Source: Caloranaerobacter azorensis DSM 13643
GTDB lineage: Bacteria > Bacillota > Clostridia > Tissierellales > Thermohalobacteraceae
Direction: 5' to 3'
Assembly: GCF_900129995.1 (NCBI RefSeq)
Contig: NZ_FQXO01000004.1
Location: forward strand, 22,523 to 86,522
DNA: 64,000 nt
In this document: positions 29,303 through 41,410 of the stretch, piece after piece
Layout: each line of letters starts with the position of its first letter
Position numbering within the stretch: position 1 is the first letter of the stretch
Program-made: the position numbers and the translations under genes
The notes under the pieces: model-generated
Database searches by the model: none
What the model was told of the DNA's origin: nothing
Seen by the model: only the letters and a program-made list of their open reading frames with translations

Positions 29303-29965
29303 TTAATCTAATAATAATTCTAATTCATTTTTAACCTTCTCAGTCTTTGTTTTTTGTGCTAACTTAATAAATAAATTATTTAGCTGCTCATGATTTAAAT
29401 CTTTAATAGGTATTATACTTTTACTGGCTGCATTTTCATAAACAGAAAACTCATTAATTAAAGCTCTCAAATCACTAACATAGTCTCTAATTTCTTTTTC
29501 ACTCGGTATATTCTCCTTATCATTTTGTTGAAATGCTATAGCCCATTCTTTTACAACATGCATATATGCCTCAAAAAAATCATCCGCACATCCATTTCCA
29601 GTATAATGACAATCGTTTATTGATTTAAAATTATGATATATAGAATATAATCCTATACAAGATTTAACTACATCCAAATCTTCTTCAGTTTTAATTAAAA
29701 ATCTTATTTTTGTATCAATATTATCCGTCTGCTCTACTATTTGCATATTACTATATGCACTAGCTATATATTTTCTCGACAAAAAAATAACACTCTGAAA
29801 ATAATTATCTATCATTCTGTTTCTATTAACAACCCCAAAAACTAAATAAACATTAATTACAACTAATACTATTAACGCTATAATTAATATTTTATTCCAT
29901 CTATTTAATTTATAATTCCGCTCAAAATAATATTTTTCTAATGGTTTTTCTTCCTTATTTTTCAC
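29303..29965 (-). CDS. Hypothetical single-pass membrane protein
   Basis: Not recognised. 220 residues: a basic N-terminus, one hydrophobic helix (ILIIALIVLVVINVYLVFGV, about 26-45), then a mostly alpha-helical extracytoplasmic part with two cysteines in a CHYTGNGC segment. Good AAGGAGG site upstream. It follows the isomerase-like gene at 29999 by 33 bases. Confidence 0.6.
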   Translation of the reverse strand: MKNKEEKPLEKYYFERNYKLNRWNKILIIALIVLVVINVYLVFGVVNRNRMIDNYFQSVIFLSRKYIASAYSNMQIVEQTDNIDTKIRFLIKTEEDLDVVKSCIGLYSIYHNFKSINDCHYTGNGCADDFFEAYMHVVKEWAIAFQQNDKENIPSEKEIRDYVSDLRALINEFSVYENAASKSIIPIKDLNHEQLNNLFIKLAQKTKTEKVKNELELLLD

Positions 29966-29998
29966 ACTAAAAACCTCCTTAATAACATGATACTAATA

Positions 29999-30778
29999 TT
30001 ATATAATAGTTTTATCAAATGCTTTTCTTACTCTGTTAACTTCTTTAACTATATCGTCTACCCTATACTCTAATGTAATAATGGGAGTTATATCATTTTC
30101 TATTAATATTTCACTTAACAAATCTAATTCTTCATCTGAAGAAATACTATGAGAATCATTTTGCCTATTGTTCCAATGCAAATGAATATATTCAATATGA
30201 GATTTTAATCCTATAATCCATTCTTTCAAAGTTAGCTTTGAATATGCCAATGCATGTCCAATATCTAAACAAACCCTAACTTGTTCTGAATCAATATTTT
30301 CAATTAAATATAATAAGTCTTTATAATTATCGTCATACTCATTTTCAAGCAGTATAGTCAGATTAATATCATGTAACTCCTCTAATAAATCTTGCCAAAA
30401 TTTTATTTGATTATTAAGTTTCATTTGCCTTATTCTCGGTACTTTTAGTAACGGATTTATTTGACTATGAAATACTACATACAAAGCCCCTAACTTTTTT
30501 GCAATTTCTATATATTGAAGATACCTATATCTTGTTACTTCAATTACTTTTTTATCTGTACTTCCTGGATTTAAATCAAATGCAGAACCGTGTAATGAAA
30601 CTAGTCCTTTATATTCTTTTAATTTGTTTTGAAACTTGCTAATTAAATCTTCATATCCATCATCTAGTATATGCTGAGGAAATGTTTGAATTTCAATACC
30701 AATATCATTCTGCTGGAAAATATAAGGCTCAAATTGGTTAACATCAGTTATCATTGTTAAAATTTTAATTTTATTCAT
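29999..30778 (-). CDS. Sugar phosphate isomerase/epimerase-like TIM barrel protein
   Basis: 259 residues of the xylose-isomerase-like/AP-endonuclease-2 superfamily. Metal-site features: LVSLHGSAFDLNPGS, VVFHSQINP, ILLENEYDD, VCLDIGHALAYS and EYIHLHWNNRQNDSHS, ending in ITLEYR. These give the His/Glu/Asp set expected for a divalent-metal TIM barrel. Sugar isomerase or epimerase activity is more likely than DNA repair, but the substrate is unknown. Confidence 0.75.
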   Translation of the reverse strand: MNKIKILTMITDVNQFEPYIFQQNDIGIEIQTFPQHILDDGYEDLISKFQNKLKEYKGLVSLHGSAFDLNPGSTDKKVIEVTRYRYLQYIEIAKKLGALYVVFHSQINPLLKVPRIRQMKLNNQIKFWQDLLEELHDINLTILLENEYDDNYKDLLYLIENIDSEQVRVCLDIGHALAYSKLTLKEWIIGLKSHIEYIHLHWNNRQNDSHSISSDEELDLLSEILIENDITPIITLEYRVDDIVKEVNRVRKAFDKTII

Positions 30779-30978
30779 TTTTACACCTCATTCAAGCATT
30801 GTATATCTAAAAATCTTATTAAACTACAAATAATTTTAAATCTAATTTCTGCAATGAATATATAAGATATTATTTTTTATTTAACCAAAAATTTAATTAC
30901 ATGTTATACTTTCTCTATTTAATAATAATTCCCTTTATAATTAACTACTTTTTGCAATAAATTAATTTTTGGCATATA

Positions 30979-31010
30979 AAATACCGAGGATAAACCTCGG
31001 CATTTTAACA
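30979..31010 (-). terminator. Terminator of the stalk-domain protein gene
   Basis: TGCCGAGG-TTTAT-CCTCGGTA followed by TTTTATAT on the minus strand. Same stem as at 28174. Confidence 0.8.
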
Positions 31011-31020
31011 TAAATTATTT

Positions 31021-31566
31021 TTAAATACTAATAATAATTCCTCTAATCTTCCCATATTTATTAATTACTAAACCTACATCATCACCAATAACCAAATCAT
31101 TGAATTCAATATTCATTTTCTTATCATTTCTCTTTAGAATAATAACTGCATTTTTATCAAGTTCTAATAAAGGTGTTACTTCTACGCTGTTATCATCGAA
31201 ATGCTGTTCAATTACAATTTGTCTATTTTCATAGTCAATCGAAGTTATCAGTCCATAAACAAACTTTTCTCCTTCTAAATAATTACATTCTGAAAAGTCT
31301 TTATAACTTTTTATAAAAACAGTTTTCGTTTCATTATCCCATTTTACTTCTTTACCTAATTTTTCGGCTACAAACCGTATCGGAACATAAACTCTATCAT
31401 TATAAATAAAAGATTCTGTATCAGTTTCAATTTCACTGCCATCTACATTAATATTTATATTATCAAAGTATACTTTAATATTTTTATAAACGCCATCAGC
31501 CAAAACAACTGCTGAAAATAAAAATATAAAAATAAAAGTGAAAATAAATCCCCTGCTCAATTTCAT
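31021..31566 (-). CDS. Secreted protein with copper-amine-oxidase-N-like (stalk) domain
   Basis: 181 residues with a signal peptide (FIFTFIFIFLFSAVVLADGV). Then comes a stalk domain of the copper amine oxidase N-terminal type: DGSEIETDTESFIYNDRVYV, PIRFVAEKLGKEVKWDNETK, VFI. In Clostridia this domain is a common surface module, not an oxidase. The C-terminal about 80 residues form a second beta-rich part. Ribosome site GGAGGTATTG. Confidence 0.8.
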   Translation of the reverse strand: MKLSRGFIFTFIFIFLFSAVVLADGVYKNIKVYFDNININVDGSEIETDTESFIYNDRVYVPIRFVAEKLGKEVKWDNETKTVFIKSYKDFSECNYLEGEKFVYGLITSIDYENRQIVIEQHFDDNSVEVTPLLELDKNAVIILKRNDKKMNIEFNDLVIGDDVGLVINKYGKIRGIIISI

Positions 31567-31631
31567 TTCAATACCTCCATAACCCGTTTTCAGGGATTAT
31601 TTCCACTTATATCTCTTACTATACATAATTA

Positions 31632-33497
31632 TCATCTTTTTCTTTTCTTCCTAGTTTTATTGTTTTGTTTCTTATTTTTATATTTACTATTTTTCAATGT
31701 GTCTTTTCCTCTGGGTTTTATCAAACACTTCTTTGAATATCCAACTAAATCTAATCTATTAGTCCTTTTAAGTGCTTCATAAACTAAATCGTAATTTTCT
31801 GGTTTCTTAAATTGCATCAATGCCCTCTGCATTGCTTTTTCATGTGGAGATTTAGCAACATACACCTTTTTCATAGTCCTTGGATCAATTCCTGTATAAT
31901 ACATACAAGTAGACAGAGTTCCCGGAGTCGGGTAAAAATCTTGTACCTGCTCTGGCATATATCCCAAAGTGTTTAGATATTCTGCTAACTCAACTGCATC
32001 TTTCAATGTTGAACCGGGATGACTAGATATAAAATAAGGTACTATAAATTGTTCTTTCCCAATCTTTTTATTTATTTTATTGAAAGTATCAACAAATCTA
32101 AAATAAACTTTTTTATCAGGTTTACCCATCATAAATAGTACATGTGATGATATATGTTCAGGTGCAACTCTTAACTGCCCACTTATATGATATTTGCAAA
32201 GTTCATGGAAAAACTCTAGATCTCTATCGTAAACTAAATAATCATACCTTATACCTGATCTTATAAAAACTTTTTTAACACCTTTTATTTTTCTTAACTT
32301 CCTTAATAGTTCTAGATAGTCTCTATGGTCAATATATAGATTTTTGCATGGTTTAGGGAACAAACACTCCTTATTTTTACATACTCCATGTTTTATTTGT
32401 TTTTCACAAGCTCTATGTCTAAAATTAGCTGTTGGCCCTCCTACATCATGTATATACCCTTTAAAATCAGGTTCTTTTACAAATCTTTCTGCTTCTTTAA
32501 CTATTGACTCATGACTTCTAGCTTGAACTACTCTTCCTTGATGAAATGCTAATGCACAGAAATTACAATTTCCAAAACATCCTCTACTGCTAGTCAAACT
32601 AAACTTAATCTCTTCAATTGCAGGAACCCCACCATATTTTTCGTAAACAGGATGATACGTTCTAGTATAAGGTAAATCATAAATATCATCTAATTCAAGT
32701 TGATCTAATGGCTTTGCAGGTGGATTTTGTACTATATAAATATTTCCATAAGGTTCAACTAACGTTCTACCATTTATATAATCCATATTTTGATATTGTA
32801 TTTTAAAACTCTCTGCAAATTTTAATCTGCTTTTAATTATTTCTTCAAATGAAGGCAGAATAATAGGTTTATACGGCCTGCTTAAATCATTAGTTTTGTA
32901 AACAGTCCCTCTGATATAAGTTATTTCATTAATAGGAATACCACTATCTAATGCCTCTGCTATTTCAACAATCTGCCTTTCTCCCATTCCATAGATTAAT
33001 AAATCTGCTTTTGCATCTAATAAAATTGAACGTCTAACCTTATCAGCCCAATAATCATAGTGGGCTAGTCGTCTAAGACTAGCCTCAATACCTCCAAGTA
33101 TTATAGGTACATCTTTATATGCCTCTCTAGCTTTGTTAGCATATACTATTGTAGCTCTATCTGGCCTTAATCCTATTTTGCCACCTGGAGAATATACATC
33201 TTTTTTCCTTCTCTTTTTTGCTACTGTATAATGATTTACCATCGAATCTAAATTCCCACTCGTTATTAAAAATGCAAGTCTAGGCTTGCCTAGTTTCTTA
33301 AAGTCATCTGTACTTTTCCAAGAAGGTTGAGCTATAATTCCAACCTTATATCCATATCTTTCTAACAATCTACTTATTATTGCACTTCCAAACGAAGAAT
33401 GATCTACATACGCATCTCCTGTAATTAGTATGAAATCAAGTTCAGTCCAACCCCTTTTTCTCATATCCTCTTTCGTAATAGGTAAAAATTCTTTCAT
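31632..33497 (-). CDS. YgiQ-type radical SAM protein
   Basis: 621 residues of the UPF0313/YgiQ family; biochemical role unknown. The radical SAM cluster motif is in [20 protein letters not shown] (CxxxCxxC). N-terminal family features [20 protein letters not shown] and [20 protein letters not shown] are intact, and [15 protein letters not shown] gives extra cysteines. The very basic lysine-rich C-terminus (about the last 25 residues) is typical of Firmicutes members. It follows uvrA by 11 bases on the same strand. Confidence 0.9.
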   Translation of the reverse strand: MKEFLPITKEDMRKRGWTELDFILITGDAYVDHSSFGSAIISRLLERYGYKVGIIAQPSWKSTDDFKKLGKPRLAFLITSGNLDSMVNHYTVAKKRRKKDVYSPGGKIGLRPDRATIVYANKAREAYKDVPIILGGIEASLRRLAHYDYWADKVRRSILLDAKADLLIYGMGERQIVEIAEALDSGIPINEITYIRGTVYKTNDLSRPYKPIILPSFEEIIKSRLKFAESFKIQYQNMDYINGRTLVEPYGNIYIVQNPPAKPLDQLELDDIYDLPYTRTYHPVYEKYGGVPAIEEIKFSLTSSRGCFGNCNFCALAFHQGRVVQARSHESIVKEAERFVKEPDFKGYIHDVGGPTANFRHRACEKQIKHGVCKNKECLFPKPCKNLYIDHRDYLELLRKLRKIKGVKKVFIRSGIRYDYLVYDRDLEFFHELCKYHISGQLRVAPEHISSHVLFMMGKPDKKVYFRFVDTFNKINKKIGKEQFIVPYFISSHPGSTLKDAVELAEYLNTLGYMPEQVQDFYPTPGTLSTCMYYTGIDPRTMKKVYVAKSPHEKAMQRALMQFKKPENYDLVYEALKRTNRLDLVGYSKKCLIKPRGKDTLKNSKYKNKKQNNKTRKKRKR

Positions 33498-33508
33498 AAT
33501 ACCATTCC

Positions 33509-36334
33509 TTATCTTTCAAGTATTTTTTGCAGAAACTTTCCTGTATAAGACTCTTTTACTTTACAAATCTCTTCAGGCGTTCCTTGAGCCACTATAGTTC
33601 CTCCCTTATCTCCACCTTCTGGGCCTAAATCTATTATATAATCAGCAGTTTTTATAACATCTAAATTATGTTCAATTACTAATACTGTATTTCCTGTATC
33701 AACTAACTTGTTCAATACATTTATTAATTTGTGTATATCAGCTATATGAAGTCCAGTAGTTGGCTCATCTAAAATATATAATGTCTTTCCTGTACTCCTC
33801 TTACTTAATTCTGTTGCCAGTTTGATTCTTTGCGCTTCCCCTCCTGATAATTGAGTTGAAGGCTGCCCTAATTTTATATATCCTAGTCCAACATCGTACA
33901 TAGTTTTTAATTTATTCTTTATCCTTGGTATATTATCAAAAAACTCTAATGCTTCTTCAACTGTCATTTCTAATACATCAGATATCGTCTTGCCTTTATA
34001 TTTAACTTCAAGAGTTTCTCTATTATACCTTTTACCTTTACATACTTCACATGGAACATATACATCAGGCAGAAAATGCATCTCTATCTTTATTATTCCA
34101 TCACCCTTACAAGCCTCACATCTTCCACCCTTAACATTAAAGCTAAACCTGCCCTTTTTATAACCTCTCATTTTAGCTTCAGGAGTCATAGCAAATACGT
34201 CTCTAATAAAATCAAATACACCAGTATATGTCGCTGGATTTGATCTTGGTGTTCTTCCAATAGGAGACTGATCTATATTGATAACTTTGTCTATATGCTC
34301 TATCCCTCTTATTTCGTCATGTTTTCCTGCCTTTTGTTTACCTCTATGCAATTCTTGAGAAAGCCTTTTATATAATATTTCGTTTACTAAAGTACTCTTA
34401 CCAGAACCCGATACCCCTGTAACACATACAAATACACCTAGAGGAATTTTAACATCTATGTTTTTCAAATTATGCTCTCTAGCTCCAATAACTTCTATCC
34501 ATTTACCGTTTGGTTTTCTTCTAGTCTTAGGTACTTCTATTTTCTTTTTACCACTTAAATATTGTCCAGTTATTGATTTTTCACATTTTTTAATATCTTC
34601 AACAGTCCCTTGAGCAACAATTTCTCCACCATGAACTCCAGCACCTGGCCCAATATCTACAATATAATCTGCACTATACATTGTATCTTCATCATGTTCA
34701 ACTACTATTAAAGTATTCCCCAAATCTGTCAAATTTCTAAGCGTTTTTAGTAATCTTTCATTATCTCTTTGATGAAGTCCTATGCTAGGTTCATCAAGAA
34801 CATATAAAACTCCAACCAAACTAGAACCTATCTGTGTTGCAAGTCTTATTCTCTGTGATTCTCCTCCAGATAGAGTTCCAGCACTTCTAGATAGAGTTAA
34901 ATAGTCTAATCCTACGTCTACTAAAAATTTCAACCTTTCTTTGATTTCCTTTAAAATCTGATTTGCTATATATTTCTGCCTTTCATCAAGCTCTAGTTTA
35001 TCAAAAAACTCTAATGCTTGTCTAACAGATAATTCAGTAACTTCTGCTATATTTAACTCTCCAACAGTTACCGCTAAACTCTCTGGCTTTAATCTTGCAC
35101 CATTACAATGAGGACAAGGATTTATACTCATATAACTTTCAATTTTTTCTCTCATATAATCTGAAACAGTCTCTTTATATCTTCGTTCAAGATTGTTAAT
35201 AATACCCTCAAATGGAGCTTTATAAGTCCTTATCCCTCCGAATCTACTCTCATATTTAAAAGTAATACTTCTATTACCAGTTCCATATAGTAACTCTTTT
35301 ATAAACTTTTTCGGTGCATCCTTAATCGGTGTATCCAAATCAAATCCATTATATTCGGCTATAGCCTTAAATATCTTATAATAATAGGTATCCTCTGAAG
35401 TGCTGTTAAAAGGAGCTATTGCTCCTTGATTAATGGACAAATTAGGATTAGGAATTACAAGTTCAGGATCAACTTTCTTATAACTACCCAACCCATTACA
35501 GTATGGACACATACCATAAGGACTATTAAAAGAAAACATTCTAGGTGATAATTCTTCTATACCTATTCCGCAATCTACACATGCAAATTTTTGACTAAAC
35601 AGCATCTCTCTTTCATTAACAACATCTATAATAACTATACCTTCACTTAAATTTAGTGCAGTTTCTAATGAATCAGCTAATCTATTTCGAATATCATCTT
35701 TAATCTTTATCCTATCAACGACTACTTCAATTGTATGTTTTTTGTTCTTATCAAGTTTTATATCTTCATTTATATCCCTTATTTCACCATCTACTCTTAC
35801 TCTAACAAATCCTTCTTTTCTGATATTTTCAAAAACCTTTTGATGCTCACCTTTTCTCCCACGTATAACAGGAGCTAAAACCTGAATTTTAGTACCATTT
35901 TCTAAATCTAAAATCTGATCGACCATCTGATCTATTGTTTGAGATGTTATGACTTTACCACATTTAGGGCAATGAGGAATTCCTATTCTAGCAAATAATA
36001 AGCGCAGATAGTCATATATTTCAGTAACAGTTCCAACTGTTGATCTAGGATTTTTGCTAGTAGTTTTTTGATCAATAGAAATTGCAGGTGAAAGTCCTTC
36101 TATATAGTCTACATCTGGTTTCTCCATTTGCCCTAAAAACTGTCTTGCATAAGCCGATAAACTCTCAACGTATCGTCTTTGTCCTTCTGCATAAATAGTA
36201 TCAAATGCTAATGAAGATTTCCCTGAACCACTCAATCCTGTGAAAACTACAAATTTATTTCTAGGTATTTCTAAATCTATATTCTTTAAATTATGCTCTC
36301 TAGCTCCCTTTATAATTATTTTGTCCTTTGACAT
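33509..36334 (-). CDS. uvrA: Excinuclease ABC subunit A
   Basis: DNA-damage-recognition ATPase of nucleotide excision repair, 941 residues, full length. Two ABC modules: Walker [15 protein letters not shown] near residue 32 and [14 protein letters not shown] near 640; signatures [14 protein letters not shown] and [15 protein letters not shown]. Zinc modules [32 protein letters not shown] and [10 protein letters not shown] are complete. Located 9 bases after uvrB, the standard pair. Confidence 0.97.
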   Translation of the reverse strand: MSKDKIIIKGAREHNLKNIDLEIPRNKFVVFTGLSGSGKSSLAFDTIYAEGQRRYVESLSAYARQFLGQMEKPDVDYIEGLSPAISIDQKTTSKNPRSTVGTVTEIYDYLRLLFARIGIPHCPKCGKVITSQTIDQMVDQILDLENGTKIQVLAPVIRGRKGEHQKVFENIRKEGFVRVRVDGEIRDINEDIKLDKNKKHTIEVVVDRIKIKDDIRNRLADSLETALNLSEGIVIIDVVNEREMLFSQKFACVDCGIGIEELSPRMFSFNSPYGMCPYCNGLGSYKKVDPELVIPNPNLSINQGAIAPFNSTSEDTYYYKIFKAIAEYNGFDLDTPIKDAPKKFIKELLYGTGNRSITFKYESRFGGIRTYKAPFEGIINNLERRYKETVSDYMREKIESYMSINPCPHCNGARLKPESLAVTVGELNIAEVTELSVRQALEFFDKLELDERQKYIANQILKEIKERLKFLVDVGLDYLTLSRSAGTLSGGESQRIRLATQIGSSLVGVLYVLDEPSIGLHQRDNERLLKTLRNLTDLGNTLIVVEHDEDTMYSADYIVDIGPGAGVHGGEIVAQGTVEDIKKCEKSITGQYLSGKKKIEVPKTRRKPNGKWIEVIGAREHNLKNIDVKIPLGVFVCVTGVSGSGKSTLVNEILYKRLSQELHRGKQKAGKHDEIRGIEHIDKVINIDQSPIGRTPRSNPATYTGVFDFIRDVFAMTPEAKMRGYKKGRFSFNVKGGRCEACKGDGIIKIEMHFLPDVYVPCEVCKGKRYNRETLEVKYKGKTISDVLEMTVEEALEFFDNIPRIKNKLKTMYDVGLGYIKLGQPSTQLSGGEAQRIKLATELSKRSTGKTLYILDEPTTGLHIADIHKLINVLNKLVDTGNTVLVIEHNLDVIKTADYIIDLGPEGGDKGGTIVAQGTPEEICKVKESYTGKFLQKILER

Positions 36335-36343
36335 ATCTTCACC

Positions 36344-38326
36344 TCATCTGTTAAGCTTTTCTTTTAATTCCTTAATTTTATCTCTAATTTCAGCCGCTCT
36401 TTCAAACTGCAATTCTTCAGCAGCCTTCATCATCTCTATTTCAAGTTTCTTTATCACTTCAAGTATTTCGCTGTCATTCATTTCCTTACCACTATCAAAA
36501 CCGTATTTATCTTTATCTTCAGCTACTTTTGTCGCTTCTATGATATCTCTTATACCCTTTCTTATAGTTTGCGGTGTTATACCATGCTTTTTATTATACT
36601 CCATTTGTATAAATCTTCTTCTATTTGTCTCATCTATAGCTCTTTTCATAGATTTAGTAATAGTGTCAGCATACATTATAACTTTTCCTTCTGCATTTCT
36701 TGCTGCTCTACCTATTGTTTGAATCATAGATGTCTCTGATCTTAAAAATCCCTCTTTATCAGCATCTAAAATTACTACTAATGATACTTCTGGTAAATCT
36801 AAACCTTCCCTCAATAAATTTATACCAACTAAAACATCAAATTTACCAAGTCTTAAATCTCTTATTATTTCCATCCTTTCGATTGTATCTATATCTGAAT
36901 GTAGATAAGTAACCTTAATACCTATTTCTTTTAGATATTGTGTTAAGTCTTCAGCCATTTTTTTTGTTAAAGTAGTTATTAAAACTCTTTGATCTTTCTC
37001 AATTCTTAAATTTATTTCCTTAACTAAATCATCAATCTGCCCATTTGTAGGTCTTACTTCAACTTCTGGATCGAGTAAGCCTGTAGGACGTATGATTTGC
37101 TCAACTATCCTTTGTGAATGCTCTAATTCATAAGGACCGGGTGTTGCACTTACATATATCACCTGATTAACAAGTTCTTCAAATTCTTCAAACTTCAATG
37201 GCCTGTTATCATAAGCAGAAGGTAATCTAAACCCATGCTCTATTAATGCTTTTTTCCTAGACTTATCCCCAGCATACATTGCTCTTATCTGAGGTATTGT
37301 AACATGGGATTCATCTATTATTATTAGAAAATCATCTGGAAAATAGTCAATAAGTGTATATGGTTTACTACCCGGCGGTCTTCCACTAATATGTCTCGAA
37401 TAGTTCTCTATTCCCTGACAATATCCCATTTCTCTAAGCATTTCAATATCATACATCGTCCTCTGCTGAAGCCTTTGAGCTTCTAGAAGTTTCCCTTGTG
37501 CTTTAAACTCATTTAACCTTTCTTTGAGTTCCTCCTCAATACTCTTAATAGCCCTTTCTATTTTTTCTCTTGATGTCGCATAGTGGGATGCAGGAAATAT
37601 AGAAACATGATTTCTTATACCGATTATTTCTCCTGTAAGTGCATTTACTTCTACTATTCTATCAATTTCATCTCCAAAAAACTCTATTCTAACTGCATTT
37701 TCATTTGAAGACGCCGGAAAAATTTCGACAATATCGCCTCTTACTCTAAATGTACCTCTTACAAAGTTAATATCATTTCTCTCATATTGAATATCTACTA
37801 ATTTTCTTATAACTTCATCCCTATCCTTAATCATCCCAGGTCTAACCGATAAAACTAGATTTTCATAGTCAATTGGATCTCCTAATCCATAAATACACGA
37901 TACACTTGCAACAATTATTACATCTCTTCTTTCAAATAATGCAGCTGTTGCTGAGTGCCTTAATTTATCTATTTCATCATTTATAGAAGCGTCTTTTTCT
38001 ATATACGTATCGGTTTGGGGAACATAGGCTTCTGGCTGGTAATAATCATAATAACTAACAAAATATTCTACTGCATTTTCTGGAAAAAATTCTCTAAATT
38101 CGCTGGCTAATTGGGCTGCAAGTGTTTTATTGTGAGCAATTACTAAAGTTGGTTTTTGCACTCTTTCAATTATGTTAGCCATTGTAAAAGTCTTACCCGA
38201 ACCAGTTACTCCTAATAATGTTTGATGTTTTAATTTGTTATTTATTCCATCTACCAAAGCCTCTATTGCTTTAGGCTGATCTCCTGTTGGTTTAAAATCA
38301 GATTTTATTTTAAATCGCCCCATCAT
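36344..38326 (-). CDS. uvrB: Excinuclease ABC subunit B
   Basis: Helicase-like core of excision repair, about 660 residues. Walker [15 protein letters not shown], the damage-verifying beta-hairpin [24 protein letters not shown] box, motif [16 protein letters not shown] and C-terminal UVR motif ([18 protein letters not shown]). The start is ATG 38326 ([11 protein letters not shown]) or the next ATG, behind AGAGGTG; 11 upstream codons discarded. Confidence 0.96.
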   Translation of the reverse strand: MMGRFKIKSDFKPTGDQPKAIEALVDGINNKLKHQTLLGVTGSGKTFTMANIIERVQKPTLVIAHNKTLAAQLASEFREFFPENAVEYFVSYYDYYQPEAYVPQTDTYIEKDASINDEIDKLRHSATAALFERRDVIIVASVSCIYGLGDPIDYENLVLSVRPGMIKDRDEVIRKLVDIQYERNDINFVRGTFRVRGDIVEIFPASSNENAVRIEFFGDEIDRIVEVNALTGEIIGIRNHVSIFPASHYATSREKIERAIKSIEEELKERLNEFKAQGKLLEAQRLQQRTMYDIEMLREMGYCQGIENYSRHISGRPPGSKPYTLIDYFPDDFLIIIDESHVTIPQIRAMYAGDKSRKKALIEHGFRLPSAYDNRPLKFEEFEELVNQVIYVSATPGPYELEHSQRIVEQIIRPTGLLDPEVEVRPTNGQIDDLVKEINLRIEKDQRVLITTLTKKMAEDLTQYLKEIGIKVTYLHSDIDTIERMEIIRDLRLGKFDVLVGINLLREGLDLPEVSLVVILDADKEGFLRSETSMIQTIGRAARNAEGKVIMYADTITKSMKRAIDETNRRRFIQMEYNKKHGITPQTIRKGIRDIIEATKVAEDKDKYGFDSGKEMNDSEILEVIKKLEIEMMKAAEELQFERAAEIRDKIKELKEKLNR

Positions 38327-38516
38327 TTCACCTCTATTAAATAATATCCTAATTTTCAAGAACGCTTGTTCGCTTTAATTATATATTTTTATATTTTTTA
38401 AGTCAACAGGTATTATTTTTGCCTTTTGTCAGATTACATTTAAATCTAATTTTAAAAATAAGAAGGGCTTATTTCGTATTTGTCGAATAATATAAAGTGA
38501 GATTGGAGGTTTTATT

Positions 38517-40073
38517 ATGAAAAAAGCATTTTTAATCCTATTTGCCTGTATTACCCTAAGTGGGTGTAGCTATAAAAACGAAATAAAAATTAATAACAAA
38601 AATGAAGCCAATATAGCCGTAGAAAAGACAATAGATTTTACAATAGAAAAAACTTCTCTTACAAGAGGTTTTCAAACCATTCTACCTCAAGTAGAAATAT
38701 TAAATTCTGATAATTCCCCCAAAATATTAGTGAATTTAGGAGTTGTTGAATGTTCCGACATTATTATTGATAAAATAACATCATTTAATAATGAAATAAT
38801 AATTTATACAAGTCGAGTATTATCTGCTGAAAATAACGACATTGTAGTTCCTCAACTAATTATTAAATTCAATAATATGAACGTTAGCGAATTAAACAAT
38901 AAATCTTTTAAAATCATCGGAACAAACTACAAACCTATTAATCTGACTTTTAATGAGAACGAAATATTAAGTAAAATTTATGCAGAACTTAAAATAACAC
39001 CAAGTTCTGCACCAAAAGTATTTTTAGTAAAAGAAAATAATAAATTATTTTGGAAAATACACCTTAACAAAGTCTTTGATAAAACACTTTCTAATAATCT
39101 TTTGACTAATTTGACAATTAAAGTAGATTCTGATACAGGTCAAATTATTCATTTGGATAAAAAAATAATTTCAAAATATTGTGGAGATGGGAAAATACTA
39201 GATTTATCAAATAAATTCTTAATATACAGTGAATATAGTGCTGTTGAAAACGATGATAAACCTCATCAATATTTAAATGCATATGAATTAAAAACAAATG
39301 CATCTAATAAAATTTACTCCACTCATAACATAATAAAAACGGCTAAAATAAACGGTGATTCCAATTATGTAGCCGTTATTGAAGATGCAGGAAATTTCTC
39401 GGATTTAATATTAATAAATTTAAAAAATAATATCATTCAAAAAATCCAAAATACTGATTGCTTAAATATAGACAATATAATTTGGAAAAACAATGAACTT
39501 TATTTTTCTTGTACCAATAAGGAAAGTTCATCAATATATTTATATAACGTAAAAAATAACGAAGTAAGTAAAATTGCAGAAATAAATAAAAAAATCAGCG
39601 AATTTGATATTTATAATAATAATTTAATTTTTACAGAATTCAATGATAGTACAAAAAATTTAGATATATATTTAAAAATAAAAGATAAAATTAAAAAAGT
39701 TGCTGAAGGTTATTCAATAAAATTTATAGATAAACAGCATATAACATTCCTAAAACATGACGAAAAATATGGCAAAAACATTTTAAACGTATTAGATTTA
39801 ACTAATGGAAATATAGATAGTTTAAATGATTTTGATGTTGAAAAATATTTTATTATAGATAAAAATCAAATAATATTTTTAGCAAGAAAGATAATTGATA
39901 CAGAATTTAGCTTATATAGATATAATATAGACAATAAAAATTATAAAAAAATATCGGATTCTATATCAAAAAATACTTTTTATAACGGCAACATTAAACA
40001 AATTTTTATCGATGTTGACCCTTCATTCCATGATGGAATAAATAATAAAATCTATGCTATAAATTTGAAATAA
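38517..40073 (+). CDS. Lipoprotein with propeller-like C-terminal part
   Basis: 518 residues; lipobox LSGC (Cys about 18). Not assigned to a named family. The region after about residue 230 has repeating strand patterns (NNIIWKNNELYFSCTNKESS, KISEFDIYNNNLIFTEFND) like DUF5050/TolB-type propellers. It is rich in N, K and I, on the plus strand between minus-strand genes, with TTGGAGG as ribosome site. Probably surface exposed; function unknown. Confidence 0.7.
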   Translation: MKKAFLILFACITLSGCSYKNEIKINNKNEANIAVEKTIDFTIEKTSLTRGFQTILPQVEILNSDNSPKILVNLGVVECSDIIIDKITSFNNEIIIYTSRVLSAENNDIVVPQLIIKFNNMNVSELNNKSFKIIGTNYKPINLTFNENEILSKIYAELKITPSSAPKVFLVKENNKLFWKIHLNKVFDKTLSNNLLTNLTIKVDSDTGQIIHLDKKIISKYCGDGKILDLSNKFLIYSEYSAVENDDKPHQYLNAYELKTNASNKIYSTHNIIKTAKINGDSNYVAVIEDAGNFSDLILINLKNNIIQKIQNTDCLNIDNIIWKNNELYFSCTNKESSSIYLYNVKNNEVSKIAEINKKISEFDIYNNNLIFTEFNDSTKNLDIYLKIKDKIKKVAEGYSIKFIDKQHITFLKHDEKYGKNILNVLDLTNGNIDSLNDFDVEKYFIIDKNQIIFLARKIIDTEFSLYRYNIDNKNYKKISDSISKNTFYNGNIKQIFIDVDPSFHDGINNKIYAINLK

Positions 40074-40079
40074 TAAAAA

Positions 40080-40112
40080 ATTTAAGGAGCAGATATTCTG
40101 CTCCTATTATTT
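40080..40112. terminator. Bidirectional terminator
   Basis: AGGAGCAG-ATATT-CTGCTCCT (40085-40105) with A-tract on the left and ATTATTT on the right, between convergent genes ending at 40073 and 40107. Confidence 0.8.
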
Positions 40113-41339
40113 CCCTTTGAATTTTCTCTTTAATTTAATAAGTGGGCTCTCTACTTCCTTAACTACAAATGAATAAATTGGATTTCTTGGAATTGTCAAA
40201 ATTCCTAGTCTTCTTATACCATAATTATAATCCATATATTCTTTAGTCTGATATTCACCGTTCCTGTCTATATATTCAATCCATATATACGTTGGATAAT
40301 CCAATAAAACATATTGAATCTCATCTTTGCTATTTACCCGATTACCGTTAACAGAAATTATTATATCTCCTGATTTTAACCCAATCTTTTCTGCAATTTC
40401 ATTTGGCATTACATCTAAAATCTTTACTCCAAATTCTGGACATTCAAATTTAGGTTTTCCCCTTTTTTCTTTAGCTCTACCTAACTGTATTAACCCTTCA
40501 TGTACTAAAGGACCAAATAATGCAGCTATATACTTAAATACATAAACATAAGTTGATAAAACAGATAATATTATTAATAAAATACTATATATAGATAAAT
40601 TCCTAGCGGATTCCTTCACTTTATTTTCAGGATAGTCGCTAATGGCCATATCTCCATATCCTAAAGCTGCAATAACTCCTATCATTACAAATGTTATATT
40701 GTTCATATCAAATAATATATTCTCTGGTCTAAATAAAGGCCACCAATTAGGCATATTTACACCATCACCATTAATCATTCCTCCAGCTGTCAATAATACT
40801 ATGAAAGGGATAGGCCAAAATCTCATCATATTAAATCCGCCTACTATTTTTTGATTTCTCTCAATATATATTGGTATTTTAGTTGAATCGCCATCTACTA
40901 AAATTAAAAAACTTTCTATTAAATGTAAGATGCCAACAATGGCCATTACACTCGATACATTTACTTTTGGATAACCAAATATTAAATATGATAAAGATAT
41001 AATACCTCCTGCATATGAAAAACAAATAAATCGGGGATGAATTAACATTAAAACAACTGCCAATAAAAAAATATATTTAAAGTCATTAGCCTGTATTGTA
41101 ACACCTAATAAAATAATGATTAAACTTCCTAAAATTCCTCCTAATGTACCATTTATCATAGATGAAAAAATTCTTGAAAAATTTGATTCCTTATTTATAC
41201 CTAATATTTTTTTTTCCATTTTGCCAATCTTTTTATACTGGAAATATAATAAAATTATTATCCCCCAATATATTGGATTTAAAAATACTTGTAATAGCGT
41301 TAAAACTAATATATATATTATTTCTATTATTTTTGTCAT
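40107..41339 (-). CDS. MinJ-like polytopic membrane protein with PDZ domain
   Basis: About 410 residues: roughly ten hydrophobic segments, then a C-terminal PDZ domain with GVKILDVMPNEIAEKIGLKS, GDIIISVNGNRVNSKDEIQY. Architecture and neighbourhood (next to ctpA, an M23 peptidase, ftsX, ftsE, with uvrB-uvrA beyond) match Bacillus MinJ, the bridge between DivIVA and MinD in division-site placement. Orthology is inferred from synteny and layout. Start ATG 41339 behind GGAGTG. Confidence 0.75.
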   Translation of the reverse strand: MTKIIEIIYILVLTLLQVFLNPIYWGIIILLYFQYKKIGKMEKKILGINKESNFSRIFSSMINGTLGGILGSLIIILLGVTIQANDFKYIFLLAVVLMLIHPRFICFSYAGGIISLSYLIFGYPKVNVSSVMAIVGILHLIESFLILVDGDSTKIPIYIERNQKIVGGFNMMRFWPIPFIVLLTAGGMINGDGVNMPNWWPLFRPENILFDMNNITFVMIGVIAALGYGDMAISDYPENKVKESARNLSIYSILLIILSVLSTYVYVFKYIAALFGPLVHEGLIQLGRAKEKRGKPKFECPEFGVKILDVMPNEIAEKIGLKSGDIIISVNGNRVNSKDEIQYVLLDYPTYIWIEYIDRNGEYQTKEYMDYNYGIRRLGILTIPRNPIYSFVVKEVESPLIKLKRKFKGK

Positions 41340-41375
41340 AAAAAACACTCCAATACAAAATATCTATTCTCATAT

Positions 41376-41410
41376 AAATAATAACCATTAGAATAACTAA
41401 TGGCTATTAT
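41376..41410 (-). terminator. Terminator of ctpA
   Basis: ATAGCCATTAG-TTATT-CTAATGGTTAT followed by TATTTAT on the minus strand, overlapping the 3' end of ctpA. It separates ctpA from the minJ-like gene. Confidence 0.7.
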